From assembly GCF_000308815.1 (NCBI RefSeq), contig NZ_BAFX01000147.1:1-38049 (forward strand): a DNA stretch of 38,049 nt, read 5' to 3'. The position numbers and the translations under genes are program-made. Source of the DNA: Nocardia concava NBRC 100430 (lineage in GTDB: Bacteria > Actinomycetota > Actinomycetes > Mycobacteriales > Mycobacteriaceae). Under the pieces are notes generated by a model. That model saw only the letters and a list, made by a program, of their open reading frames with translations. It did no database searches and was not told the origin of the DNA. This document shows positions 18,068 to 27,384 of the stretch, one piece after another; within the stretch, counting starts at the first letter, position 1; each line of letters starts with the position of its first letter.

Positions 18068-18793
18068 CTAAAGCACCTGGGAGAGGAACTGCCGCAGGCG
18101 CGGGGTTTCGGCGCTGTCGAAAAGCTGCTCCGGCGTACCGGTTTCGACAACCTGGCCGTGATCCATGAACACCACCTGGTCGGAAACCGAACGGGCGAAG
18201 CTCATTTCGTGGGTCACCACGATCATCGACATGCCGCCCTCGGCGAGCTCGGCCATGAGGGCGAGCACGCCCTTCACCAGTTCGGGGTCCAATGCCGAGG
18301 TGGCCTCGTCGAAGAACATGATGTCCGGCTTCATGGCCAGCGCCCGCGCGATGGCCACACGCTGCTGCTGGCCACCCGACAGATTGGCCGGGCGCGCATC
18401 GGCCTTCCCGGCCAGCCCCACCGCCTCCAGCTGCTGCACCGCCAGCGTGCGCGCCTGCTCCTTGGACAGCCCGTGCAGCTTGCGCGGACCCAGCGCGACA
18501 TTGTCCGCGACCGTCATGTGCGGGAACAGGTTGAAGTGCTGGAACACCATGCCGATGCGCTGGCGCAGCCGGTCCGGATTCTCGGCCAGCACCGATTTGC
18601 CGTCCAGCAGGATGTCGCCGGCATCGGGTTCGTGCAGCCGGTTGAGCACCCGCAGCAGCGTGGACTTGCCCGAACCGGACGGGCCGATCACCGTGGTGGT
18701 CTTGCCCGCGTCCACGTGCACGTCCACACCGCGCAGAATCTCGTTGCGGCCCAGCGTCAATCGCAGGCCGGTGCCGGTGAGGGAGGCACTCAT
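18068..18793 (-). CDS. Amino-acid ABC transporter ATP-binding protein (GlnQ-like)
   Basis: 241 residues. Walker A GPSGSGKST (37-45), Q-loop in QHFNLFPHMT, signature LSGGQ (138-142), Walker B IMFFDE (158-163), ATSALDPE and switch His in THEMSFA are all intact. The length and the phrase MSFARSVSDQVVFMDHG are typical of polar amino-acid importers of the GlnQ/HisP type. Its ATG overlaps the stop of the upstream permease fusion gene (ATGA, 18790-18793), so the two subunits are made from one mRNA and complete one importer. Confidence 0.94.
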   Translation of the reverse strand: MSASLTGTGLRLTLGRNEILRGVDVHVDAGKTTTVIGPSGSGKSTLLRVLNRLHEPDAGDILLDGKSVLAENPDRLRQRIGMVFQHFNLFPHMTVADNVALGPRKLHGLSKEQARTLAVQQLEAVGLAGKADARPANLSGGQQQRVAIARALAMKPDIMFFDEATSALDPELVKGVLALMAELAEGGMSMIVVTHEMSFARSVSDQVVFMDHGQVVETGTPEQLFDSAETPRLRQFLSQVL

Positions 18794-20604
18794 GCTCCAC
18801 GCCCTTCCGTGATGACGGCCTGTTCGACCGGGTCCTCGGGCGCCGGCGGGCGACCGTCGCGCATGCGCTTGTCGATGTAGTTGACCAGGTGCGTGAGCGG
18901 CACCGTCAGCAGCAGGTACACCAGGCCCGCCGCCACCAGCGGCGACAGATTCCCGGTCTGCGCGTTGAGATCCCGGCCCACCGCGAACAGTTCGCGCTGG
19001 CTGGCCAGCAGGCCCAGGAAGTAGATCAGCGAGGAATCCTTGATGAGCGCGATGAACTGGTTCATCAGCGCGGGCAGCACCCGGCGCACGCCCTGCGGGA
19101 TGACCACCAGCGCCATGGCCCGGTGGTAGCCGAATCCGATGGCGCGCGCGGCCTCCAGCTGCCCGGGCTCCACCGACTGGATGCCGGAGCGGAAGATCTC
19201 ACCGATATAGGCCGACGCCAGCAGCGCCAGCGCCACCGCGCCCAGCCAGTACGGGTTGTTGCCGGTGAGGTTCTTGACCACCGGCCCCACGCCCAGGCCG
19301 ATGATCAGGATGATCACCACGGCGGGCAGGCCGCGGAAGATATCGGTGTAAACCCGTGCGGGCCAGCGCAACCAGCGCGTCCGGGAGATGCCCGCCACCG
19401 CGAGCAGCATGCCGATCACGGTGCCGAGGATGCCCGAAACCAGCGCCAGGATCAGGGTATTGGGCAGACCGGTCTTGAACAGGTCCGGGAAGGCCTTGCG
19501 GTACAACGACCAGTCGAAGAACGTGTCTTTCAACTGCCGCAGCGTGGATTTCGGCGCGACCGCGCTGTTGTCGGTCTTGTTGCCCGCGTTCTCGGCCGCG
19601 ATCTTGTCGAAGTCCGGCAGCTGCGGCATCGGGGCGGCCTTGGAACCGGGCTTCCAGCCCGGCGGCAGCTCACGCGGCACCCAGTTCTCGTAGAGCTTGG
19701 CGTAGGTGCCGTCGGCGATCACCGCGTCCAGCCCGGCATTGAGGGCGTCGGTCAGCGGCTGATTGCCCTTGCGCACCGCCCAGGCGGTGAAGTTGTTGAC
19801 GCTGAAGGTGTTCTGCACGATCGAGGTCGGATCGCCCGGCTTGATCGCGCCGATGGCCTGCTGCGAGGGCGCCACCCAGGCGTCGATCTGGCCGGACTTC
19901 AGGTTGGCGTAGGCGGTGTTGTAGTCGGGGAACTTCACCGGGTCCAGGTGCAGTTCGTTGACGACGTACTCGTCCTGCACGGTGCCCTGCACGACGCCGA
20001 CCCGATTGCCGCGGTGCAGATCCGAGAAGCCCTTGATGGCACTGCCGTTCGGCACCACCAGCGAGAAGTAACCGAAGTCGTAGCCGTTGGTGAAGTCCAC
20101 CAGCTGCCGCCGCGCGTCGGTGGTGGTGATGCTCGAGGAGCCCAGATCGAAGCGGTTGTTGGCGACCTGGGCCAGCAGGCCCGCGAACTCGGTGCCGGTG
20201 AACTCCACCTGCAGGCCGAGTTTCGCGCCGATAGCCTTCAGCAACTCGTTGTCGAAGCCGGTGAACACGCCCTTGGAGTTGACGCAGATGCTCGGCGGCG
20301 CGTCCGAGAGCGTGCCCACGCTCAGCTTGCCGGGCGTGAGCAGGCCCAGCTTGCTGATGTCGATCTTGTCCAGCGGAACGGTGGTGGCGGTGGTGAAGCG
20401 ATCCGCCCCCGCGTTCTGCTGTCCGGACGCCAGATTGGTCGGCGCGGCGCTCGCGGCGGCCAGCCCCGGCGGCGAACACAGATCGCGATCATCGGCCGAC
20501 GCGCCGCCCGCACCGAGGGTGACGGTGCCGAGCAGACCGATCAGCAAAACTCCCGCGAGTGCCAGCCATTGACGCCGAGGCGCGACCGGGCGCAAGGAAA
20601 CCAT
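18790..20604 (-). CDS. Fused amino-acid-binding protein and ABC permease
   Basis: 604 residues. A signal peptide (LALAGVLLIGLLGTVTLGAGGASA) is followed by a periplasmic-binding-protein type 3 domain (about 85-315), containing LSDAPPSICVNSKGVFTGFD, the DLGSSSITTTDARR ligand region and VGVVQGTVQD. A linker leads to a permease domain (about 375-580) with the EAA loop QLEAARAIGFGYHRAM. This binding-protein/permease fusion is known for glutamine-type importers in Gram-positive bacteria. Substrate is probably a polar amino acid; the exact one is not readable. Made together with the overlapping ATPase gene. Confidence 0.92.
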   Translation of the reverse strand: MVSLRPVAPRRQWLALAGVLLIGLLGTVTLGAGGASADDRDLCSPPGLAAASAAPTNLASGQQNAGADRFTTATTVPLDKIDISKLGLLTPGKLSVGTLSDAPPSICVNSKGVFTGFDNELLKAIGAKLGLQVEFTGTEFAGLLAQVANNRFDLGSSSITTTDARRQLVDFTNGYDFGYFSLVVPNGSAIKGFSDLHRGNRVGVVQGTVQDEYVVNELHLDPVKFPDYNTAYANLKSGQIDAWVAPSQQAIGAIKPGDPTSIVQNTFSVNNFTAWAVRKGNQPLTDALNAGLDAVIADGTYAKLYENWVPRELPPGWKPGSKAAPMPQLPDFDKIAAENAGNKTDNSAVAPKSTLRQLKDTFFDWSLYRKAFPDLFKTGLPNTLILALVSGILGTVIGMLLAVAGISRTRWLRWPARVYTDIFRGLPAVVIILIIGLGVGPVVKNLTGNNPYWLGAVALALLASAYIGEIFRSGIQSVEPGQLEAARAIGFGYHRAMALVVIPQGVRRVLPALMNQFIALIKDSSLIYFLGLLASQRELFAVGRDLNAQTGNLSPLVAAGLVYLLLTVPLTHLVNYIDKRMRDGRPPAPEDPVEQAVITEGRGA

Positions 20605-20676
20605 GACAAACCACCCTAGTAGGGGCGGTTTGCGAATCCAGAGTTACCCTCACCCGGATTCGGCGCGCGTCACACC

Positions 20677-21447
20677 TCAGCCTTGATTGTGTCGGTCACG
20701 CCAGGCCACGGCCTCCAGGACGCGGGTCAGGTCGTAGTCCGGTCCGCCGGTGCCGACGGTGAACAGGGTCACGCCCGCGGCCGCGTAGCCGTCCACCTGA
20801 TCCAGGCCCGGCCACGCCACCGACTTCTCGATGGCGGCGGGATCGGTGCCGACCTCGGCGCAGTGCTCGCCCAGAATGCCGATCTTGCGCCGCAGCACCT
20901 CGATATCGGAGAAGCTGTGCCAGATGTCGGCGTACTGGGCGACCAGCCGCAGCGTCTTCTTCTCACCGCCGCCGCCGATCAGGATGGGGAGGTCGCGCAC
21001 CGGCGGTGGATTCAGCTTGGCCAGGCGGTCGGTGATGCGGGCCATGGCGTCCTTCAGCCCCGCGAGACGGCTTCCGGCCGTGCCGAATTCGTAGCCGTAC
21101 TGGTCGTAGTCCTTCTCGAACCAGCCCGCGCCGATACCGAGAATCAGCCGCCCGCCGCTGATGTGGTCCACGGTGCGCGCCATATCCGCCAGCAGATCCG
21201 GATTCCGGTAGCCGCCGCCGGTGACCAGCGCCCCGATCTCCACCCGCTCGGTCTGCTCGGCGATCGCGCCCAGCATGGTCCAGCACTCGAAATGCGCGCC
21301 CTCGGGGTCACCGTAGAGCGGATAGAAGTGGTCCCAGTTGAAGACGATGTCCACCCCGGCGTCCTCGCACCGCATCACCGCGTCCCTGATCAATCCGTAG
21401 TCGGGCGCGTGCTGGGGCTGTAGCTGGACTCCGATACGAACGGTCAT
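20677..21447 (-). CDS. LLM-class F420-dependent oxidoreductase
   Basis: 256 residues from ATG 21447, with AGGGAG seven bases upstream. The luciferase-like TIM barrel is seen in DIVFNWDHFYP, GALVTGGGYRNPDLLADMARTVDHISGGR, LGIGAGWFEKDYDQYG and PILIGGGGEKKTLRLVAQYAD. These proteins mostly use coenzyme F420 in mycobacteria and nocardiae. M. tuberculosis has a similar gene (Rv0044c) near ino1, but orthology is only suggested. Substrate unknown. Divergent from the sugar ATPase gene. Confidence 0.9.
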   Translation of the reverse strand: MTVRIGVQLQPQHAPDYGLIRDAVMRCEDAGVDIVFNWDHFYPLYGDPEGAHFECWTMLGAIAEQTERVEIGALVTGGGYRNPDLLADMARTVDHISGGRLILGIGAGWFEKDYDQYGYEFGTAGSRLAGLKDAMARITDRLAKLNPPPVRDLPILIGGGGEKKTLRLVAQYADIWHSFSDIEVLRRKIGILGEHCAEVGTDPAAIEKSVAWPGLDQVDGYAAAGVTLFTVGTGGPDYDLTRVLEAVAWRDRHNQG

Positions 21448-21567
21448 TTGGTGCTCCCTGGTCTCGGTGATCACTGCGGCCCATTCTGCCCCTCGGCTAA
21501 GCTCCGGGCCGACCCTCTACAACGGATCGTCCGGCACGTTCCTGCCGGTGAAGGGAAGTGTTAAACC

Positions 21568-22638
<1,071 letters not shown>

Positions 22639-22648
22639 CGGGCGAATC

Positions 22649-23161
22649 TCACGAATGGCGGCGGTGCTTCCGCCGCCATTCGTCATTTACGCGGACCCGC
22701 AGATTCTCCAGTGGCACTTGGTTTCCCGACGCGCTGCGGAGTTCCACCCGCACCGGGTCACCGGTCGAGTCTTCGAGCCGCTCCAGGGGCGCGGTGCCGT
22801 CCTGCAGGTACTTGTCGCCCCACTGCCACAGCGCGACCACGGCGGGCAGCAGATCCAAACCCATTGGGGTGAGCACGTATTCGTGCCGGGTGCGCTTGCC
22901 CTCTTCCTGATACGGCCGCTTCTCCAGCAGCCCGGCCTCGACGAGTTTCCGCAGTGCCGTCGAGGCGGCGGCGTCGGTGATTCCCACCCGCGCGGCGAAT
23001 CCGTCGAACCGTGTCGTCCCGTAGTACGCCTCGCGCAGCATGAGCACCGCCGAGCGGGTGCCCACGATGTCCATCGCCTTGGCGATCGAGCAGTCCTCGG
23101 GTTTCCACGCGCTCAGGTCGCTGAGCTTTCCTTCCATCACGGCCGACATGGCGTACATCAT
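22649..23161 (-). CDS. HxlR-family transcriptional regulator
   Basis: 170 residues; the start is uncertain (ATG 23161, 23158 or 23149). The winged-helix HxlR domain fills residues about 25-115: CSIAKAMDIVGTRSAVLMLREAYYG, DGFAARVGI, AASTALRKLVEAGLLEKRPY and HEYVLTPMGLDLLP. The Cys at the domain start is the position that senses reactive electrophiles in some HxlR proteins, but many lack that role. It is divergent from a thiolase gene across a dyad that could be its operator. Its stop codon lies inside a terminator hairpin. Confidence 0.9.
   Translation of the reverse strand: MMYAMSAVMEGKLSDLSAWKPEDCSIAKAMDIVGTRSAVLMLREAYYGTTRFDGFAARVGITDAAASTALRKLVEAGLLEKRPYQEEGKRTRHEYVLTPMGLDLLPAVVALWQWGDKYLQDGTAPLERLEDSTGDPVRVELRSASGNQVPLENLRVRVNDEWRRKHRRHS
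22651..22683. terminator. Bidirectional hairpin terminator overlapping HxlR 3' end
   Basis: Perfect 14-bp stem ACGAATGGCGGCGG / CCGCCGCCATTCGT (22651-22664 / 22670-22683), loop TGCTT, starting 13 bases after the sugar-ATPase stop. Its left edge includes the HxlR stop codon, so the hairpin also encodes the final basic residues of that protein. Confidence 0.8.
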
Positions 23162-23183
23162 ACAGATGCTGACTTGCCCCCAC

Positions 23184-23209
23184 TATGGCCAGCTCCTACG
23201 CTGGCTATA
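23184..23209. promoter_or_regulatory. Dyad operator between HxlR and thiolase genes
   Basis: TATGGCCAGC-TCCTAC-GCTGGCTATA has 10-base arms matching at 9 of 10 positions. Its right arm contains TATAGA, a possible -10 for the thiolase gene 33 bases downstream; the left arm on the minus strand offers CATAGT for the regulator. Binding here could repress both directions. Confidence 0.6.
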
Positions 23210-23241
23210 GAGCAACGAAGCCAGCTGCTGGAAGGAACGTC

Positions 23242-24411
23242 ATGAGAGACGCAGTCATCGTCGAAGCGGTCCGCACACCGATCGGCAAGGGGAAGGCGAC
23301 CGGTGCGCTGCACGGCGTCCATCCCGCCGACCTGCTCGCCCACAGCCTGCGGGAGGTGGTGCGCCGCACCGAGATCGATCCGGCACTGATCGACGATGTG
23401 ATCGGGGGCGTGGTCACCCAGGTCGGCGAGCAGGGCTCGAACCTGACCCGGCGCGCGGCCCTGGCTGCCGGGTATCCGGAATCTGTGCCGGCCACCACCG
23501 TGGACCGGCAGTGCGGCAGCAGCCAGCAGGCCATCCACTTCGCCGCCCAGGGCGTCATCGCGGGGGCCTACGACATCGTGGTGGCGGCGGGCGTGGAGTC
23601 CATGAGCCGGGTTCCCATGGGGGCCAACCTGATCGGGGCCGAGGATATCGCCGGGGTCGGCTTCGCCGAACGCTATCCCGAGGGGCTGGTGCCGCAGGGC
23701 ATCAGCGCCGAACTCATCGCCGCCAAGTGGGGGCTGAGCCGCACCCAGCTCGACGAGTTCGCCCTCGCCAGCCACGAAAAGGCCGCCCGCGCAACCAAGG
23801 ACGGCGCTTTCGAGGCCCAGATCGCCCCCTACGGCGGACTCTCCTACGACGAGGGCATCCGGGTCGGCAGCACCCTGGAGACGCTGGCCGGGTTGCGTCC
23901 CGCCTACTACGACGAGGCGATGGCGGCCCGGTTCCCGCAGATCGGCTGGAACATCACCGCCGCCAATGCCAGCCAGATCAACGACGGCAGCGCCGCCACC
24001 TTGATCATGACCAGTGAACGCGCCGCCCAGCTCGGTCTGCGCCCGCTTGCCCGGCTGCACAGCTTCGCCGTCGCGGGTGACGACCCGCTGCTCATGCTGA
24101 CCGCCGTCATCCCGGCGACTCGAAAGGTGTTGCGCCGAGCCGGACTCGATCTCGACGACATCGACCTGTTCGAGGTCAACGAGGCCTTCTCCTCGGTGGT
24201 CCTGGCCTGGGCGCAGGAAACCGGGGCCGACCTTTCGAAGGTGAACGTCAACGGCGGCGCCATCGCCCTGGGCCACCCGCTCGGCGCGTCCGGTGCCCGC
24301 CTGTCCACCACCCTCGTCCACGCCATGCACGACCGCGGCGCCCGCTACGGCCTGCAAACCATGTGCGAGGCGGGCGGATTGGCCAACGCCACCATCTACG
24401 AACGCCTCTGA
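23242..24411 (+). CDS. Thiolase (acetyl-CoA acetyltransferase family)
   Basis: 389 residues from ATG 23242, with GGAAGGAA upstream. The nucleophilic Cys is C91 in DRQCGSSQQ; NEAFSSV and GHPLGASGAR (His345) supply the other active-site parts. The last motif reads CEAGG (C375), where most relatives have CxGGG. Thiolases join or split acyl-CoAs: degradative in beta-oxidation or biosynthetic toward acetoacetyl-CoA. The protein resembles mycobacterial FadA5/FadA6-type lipid or sterol degrading thiolases more than the PHB synthesis type, but this is a judgement by eye. Control by the divergent HxlR protein is inferred. Confidence 0.92.
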   Translation: MRDAVIVEAVRTPIGKGKATGALHGVHPADLLAHSLREVVRRTEIDPALIDDVIGGVVTQVGEQGSNLTRRAALAAGYPESVPATTVDRQCGSSQQAIHFAAQGVIAGAYDIVVAAGVESMSRVPMGANLIGAEDIAGVGFAERYPEGLVPQGISAELIAAKWGLSRTQLDEFALASHEKAARATKDGAFEAQIAPYGGLSYDEGIRVGSTLETLAGLRPAYYDEAMAARFPQIGWNITAANASQINDGSAATLIMTSERAAQLGLRPLARLHSFAVAGDDPLLMLTAVIPATRKVLRRAGLDLDDIDLFEVNEAFSSVVLAWAQETGADLSKVNVNGGAIALGHPLGASGARLSTTLVHAMHDRGARYGLQTMCEAGGLANATIYERL

Positions 24412-24427
24412 TCAACGCTCGACCGCG

Positions 24428-24760
24428 CTAGGACATCACCACCATCGCGGTCAGCAGACCGAGTACCCACGCCTCCGCCAGCAGCGGGAAGGCCACCAAT
24501 GCGGTGGACCACGCGCGCTGGCGGAGGTACACGGCGTGGAGCGTCCACAGCGGAACCACCATGAGCGTCAGGGCGATTCCCGCCCAAGCCACGGCGTAAG
24601 CCGGGGCGAGCCTGCGGGTATCGGCCGCGGCCGGGAACATACGCGCGTACTCCGGCACGAAGCCCGCCACCGCCCAGGCCGCAGCGCACGCTCCGACGTA
24701 GATCAACACGGTGGCAACGAAATCCGCGACCGTGATCGGCAGCCGCCTCCATCCGGCCAC
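24428..24760 (-). CDS. Small membrane protein of unknown function
   Basis: 110 residues from GTG 24760; start uncertain because GGAAGG abuts it. Three hydrophobic segments are visible (about 12-35, 52-72 and 84-108), separated by short basic or aromatic turns (PEYARMFPAAADTRR, HAVYLRQRAW). No known domain recognised. It lies 31 bases downstream of the Pro-rich membrane protein gene on the same strand and is probably co-transcribed with it. It converges with the thiolase gene across 16 bases. Confidence 0.65.
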   Translation of the reverse strand: MAGWRRLPITVADFVATVLIYVGACAAAWAVAGFVPEYARMFPAAADTRRLAPAYAVAWAGIALTLMVVPLWTLHAVYLRQRAWSTALVAFPLLAEAWVLGLLTAMVVMS

Positions 24761-24791
24761 CCTTCCAGCATGCCAATCCCCGGGTGCGCGA

Positions 24792-25754
24792 TCAATTGAT
24801 CGCGGTCGCCACCAGAATGTGCCCCGCGCCGCCCGCGATCGCGATGAGCGGCAACGCGATAGCGGTCCAGATCCAGGCCCGCCGCCCCGTCATGGCCGCC
24901 ACCGACGCCAGCACCATCGCACCCACCAGCGCCAGGAACATCCCGCCGCCACCGATCAGCAACCCCCACAACGCCGAAGCGGGCGGCCTGATCACCACGC
25001 ACTGCACCGAGAAGTCCTTCTTGGCCGTACACCGGTTGTGCACCAGATCGAACAACTTCGCGAACAGGTCATAGGCCCACGCGAACGCCACCGCCACCCC
25101 CACCAGATACAGCCCCGCCGCCACCGCGACATCCTTGCGCCGCACCGGCTTCCGCTCCCCCACATCCTTCGGCAACGCCGCAGCAGCCGCCTCCGCGGGA
25201 GGAAGCTTCGACGGCATCGTCAGCTGGTCGTCCCCGCCAACTGGCATCGGCGCGTTGTCCACGCCCGGGTTCCCCTGCTGCCAACCACCTTGCGGCTGCG
25301 GGCGTGACGGACCGCCGGAGGGATACGGATCCGCGCCACCTCCGATCGGCCGCGGCGCACCGGGCCAACCGCTGGGTGGCGCGGGCGGCACGGGCGGAGG
25401 TGGAGCCTGGCGGCCTCCCTTCGGCATGGTCGGACCCGCCGTATCTACCGGGCCGCGCCGGGGGGCACCGGGCGGACCGCTCGGGGGTTGGGGTGGCGTT
25501 GGGGGCGGCGGACTCTGGCGGCCTCCCTTCGGCATAGTCGGACCCGCCGTATCCACCCCGCCGGGCGACGGAGCCCGGGGCGGCGCAGGCGGCGGTGGAT
25601 TCTGACGGCCACCACCCGGCAGGGTCGGCCCTGCCATGCCCGCGAGATCGTCGGCCGGTGCGGGTGCCGGGGCCTGCGGCCACTGCGGAGCGCCGGGACG
25701 CGCCTGGTCGCGGGGAGCCGGGCCGGGGCGGCGGGGCTCGTTGGGCGGGTTCAT
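24792..25754 (-). CDS. Pro-rich repeat membrane protein
   Basis: 320 residues from ATG 25754 (GGGGGAG upstream); a TTG at 25772 is possible but weaker. The first 190 residues are Pro/Gly/Ala-rich and cytoplasmic in character, with three degenerate repeats built on AGPTMPKGGRQ followed by PPPP. The C-terminal 110 residues hold about three hydrophobic segments (AAGLYLVGVAVAFAWAYDLF, ALWGLLIGGGGMFLALVGAM, AWIWTAIALPLIAIAGGAG) and a Cys pair flanking a charged loop (NRCTAKKDFSVQC), perhaps a disulfide outside. Such Pro-rich plus membrane proteins are common and uncharacterised in nocardiae. No function is assigned. Confidence 0.8.
   Translation of the reverse strand: MNPPNEPRRPGPAPRDQARPGAPQWPQAPAPAPADDLAGMAGPTLPGGGRQNPPPPAPPRAPSPGGVDTAGPTMPKGGRQSPPPPTPPQPPSGPPGAPRRGPVDTAGPTMPKGGRQAPPPPVPPAPPSGWPGAPRPIGGGADPYPSGGPSRPQPQGGWQQGNPGVDNAPMPVGGDDQLTMPSKLPPAEAAAAALPKDVGERKPVRRKDVAVAAGLYLVGVAVAFAWAYDLFAKLFDLVHNRCTAKKDFSVQCVVIRPPASALWGLLIGGGGMFLALVGAMVLASVAAMTGRRAWIWTAIALPLIAIAGGAGHILVATAIN
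25408..25557. repeat. 42-bp tandem-type repeat inside the Pro-rich gene
   Basis: Two 42-base copies (25408-25449 and 25516-25557), 108 bases apart and differing at two positions, encode the AGPTMPKGGRQ unit and its flanks on the minus strand. A third, degenerate copy lies near 25600-25640. Confidence 0.85.
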
Positions 25755-25870
25755 GATTGCGGTCTCCCCCAAGGCGCGTGTGCAGGAAACCGGGATCGGC
25801 TTCCTTCGGATTGTGACGGCGCGTGGGCCGCGCCGCCACCCGTTAGGGAATCGGGCGGTGGGTAGGGTTC

Positions 25871-26860
25871 GTGAACGTGAGCGACAGCGGTGACGGGGTG
25901 GACTTCGGGTCGGCGGTGGTCTACGCGATTCCGATGCGGACGCGGTTCCGGGGGATCACCGTGCGCGAGGGGATGTTGATTCCGGGGCCGCGGGGGTGGG
26001 GTGAGTTCTGCGCGTTCCCGGAGTACGACGACCGGGAGGCGGCGGCGTGGCTGGCCACGGCCGTGGAGCAGGCGAACGTGGGATGGCCGGAGCCCGTTCG
26101 GGATCGGGTGCCGGTCAACTGCATCGTGCCCGCGGTGGGACCCGAGCGGGCGCGCGAAATCGTGGCCGCGTCCGGATGCCGGACCGCCAAGGTGAAGGTG
26201 GCCGATCATCCGGATTCGCTGGCCGAGGATCTGGAGCGGGTGGCCGCGGTGCGCGACGCGCTCGGTCCGGACGGGGCGGTGCGGGTCGACGCCAACGCGG
26301 TGTGGGATGTGGTCACCGCGGTGGAGCGGATCCGGCTGATCGACCGGGCCGCAGGCGGTTTGGAGTATGTCGAGCAGCCTTGCCGGACCGTCGAGGAACT
26401 GGCCGAGGTGCGCAAGCGGGTCGAGGTGCGCATCGCCGCGGACGAGTCCATTCGCCGCGCGGAGGATCCGCTGCGGGTGGCGGTGGCGGGCGCGGCCGAT
26501 GTCGCGGTGCTGAAATGCACTCCGCTGGGCGGGGTTCGGCGCGCGCTGGAGGTCGCCGAGGCGGCCGGGCTGCCGTGCCTGGTGTCGTCGGCCCTGGAGA
26601 CCAGCGTCGGCCTGGCCGCGCAGGTCGCCCTCGCGGGTGCTCTCCCCCACCTCGATTTCGCCTGTGGCCTGGACACTTTGTCGCTGCTTACCGGCGATGT
26701 GGTGACCGATCCGCTGCGCCCGGTCGACGGCTATCTCACGGTCCCCCGCGGCGCCCCCACACCGGATCCCGAACTGCTGGACCGCTACCGCCACCCGGAC
26801 CGGGAGCGGGTCGACTGGTGGCGGCAGCGGCTGGCCCGCGTGCGCAAGTTACTGCCCTGA
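25871..26860 (+). CDS. menC: o-Succinylbenzoate synthase
   Basis: 329 residues from GTG 25871; GTG 25877 is an alternative. Enolase-superfamily enzyme that dehydrates SHCHC to o-succinylbenzoate in menaquinone synthesis. Visible catalytic features: KVK (107-109), metal ligands D140 (VDAN), E168 (EQP) and D191 (ADES), and the second Lys K215 (VLKCTPLGG). Long blocks match M. tuberculosis MenC (MRxRFRGIT, GWGEF, TAKVKVA, ADESIRxAEDPL). No other men gene is in the window. Its stop directly abuts the stop of the convergent metallopeptidase-like gene. Confidence 0.95.
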   Translation: MNVSDSGDGVDFGSAVVYAIPMRTRFRGITVREGMLIPGPRGWGEFCAFPEYDDREAAAWLATAVEQANVGWPEPVRDRVPVNCIVPAVGPERAREIVAASGCRTAKVKVADHPDSLAEDLERVAAVRDALGPDGAVRVDANAVWDVVTAVERIRLIDRAAGGLEYVEQPCRTVEELAEVRKRVEVRIAADESIRRAEDPLRVAVAGAADVAVLKCTPLGGVRRALEVAEAAGLPCLVSSALETSVGLAAQVALAGALPHLDFACGLDTLSLLTGDVVTDPLRPVDGYLTVPRGAPTPDPELLDRYRHPDRERVDWWRQRLARVRKLLP

Positions 26861-27373
26861 TCAGGCGATACGCACGCCGCACGAATACATCGTGGTCCGC
26901 AGCAGCAGAGCCGCTTCCGGCCCGATGACGCCGTCCACCAATTCGAGGTAGCGGGCACAGAATTCGGGCCCGTGCGGCGCGACCGCACCCGACTCCGGTT
27001 CCAGGTGATGGGCGAGCTCGTGCAGGATCACCAATTCCCGCAGTGCCCAGGCGGTTCCGCCCACGTGCAGCGGCACGGCCAGCACGGCTTCCTCGGTCTC
27101 GTAGTGGGCCGCCTTCGCCCCGCTCCGCGCCCGCACGGTGACCGCGACCCCGGCCCGATCCCACTGCGCGCGAACCCAATTCAGCGCCAACACCCGATCC
27201 GCATACGCCTGCACCGATTCCACCGACGCGAACCGCCGCTCGATCGGCAGCGTCAGGTGCGAGCCGTGCAATTCCACGGTCCGCACCCCGAATTCGTCGG
27301 CGCGATCGAACATGCCGCGCACCAGCCCCTCGGCGTCGTACACGCGGGAGCGCTGCGCATCCCGTACCGCCAT
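26861..27373 (-). CDS. TIGR04338-family putative zinc metallohydrolase
   Basis: 170 residues from ATG 27373. The zinc-site motif HELAHH (LVILHELAHHLEP, about 119-131) with a later HGPEFCARYLELV segment matches the actinobacterial TIGR04338 family, where HExxH and a downstream His should bind one zinc. The N-terminus (QRSRVYDAEG) is the conserved family start. No signal peptide, so it is cytoplasmic. Substrate unknown. It follows the DUF2786 gene by 11 bases; this pairing is characteristic of the family, which implies a joint function. Confidence 0.85.
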   Translation of the reverse strand: MAVRDAQRSRVYDAEGLVRGMFDRADEFGVRTVELHGSHLTLPIERRFASVESVQAYADRVLALNWVRAQWDRAGVAVTVRARSGAKAAHYETEEAVLAVPLHVGGTAWALRELVILHELAHHLEPESGAVAPHGPEFCARYLELVDGVIGPEAALLLRTTMYSCGVRIA

Positions 27374-27384
27374 GCGCGCGTTCG

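Noticed and set aside
18889..20619. Long plus-strand frame opposite the fused binding-protein/permease gene
   Set aside because: Composition is typical of antisense high-GC sequence, rich in Arg/Gln/His; the minus-strand gene is certain.
24396..24776. Overlapping minus-strand frame in the small membrane protein region
   Set aside because: Arg/Gly-rich with no hydrophobic pattern; the frame from 24760 has clear membrane segments.
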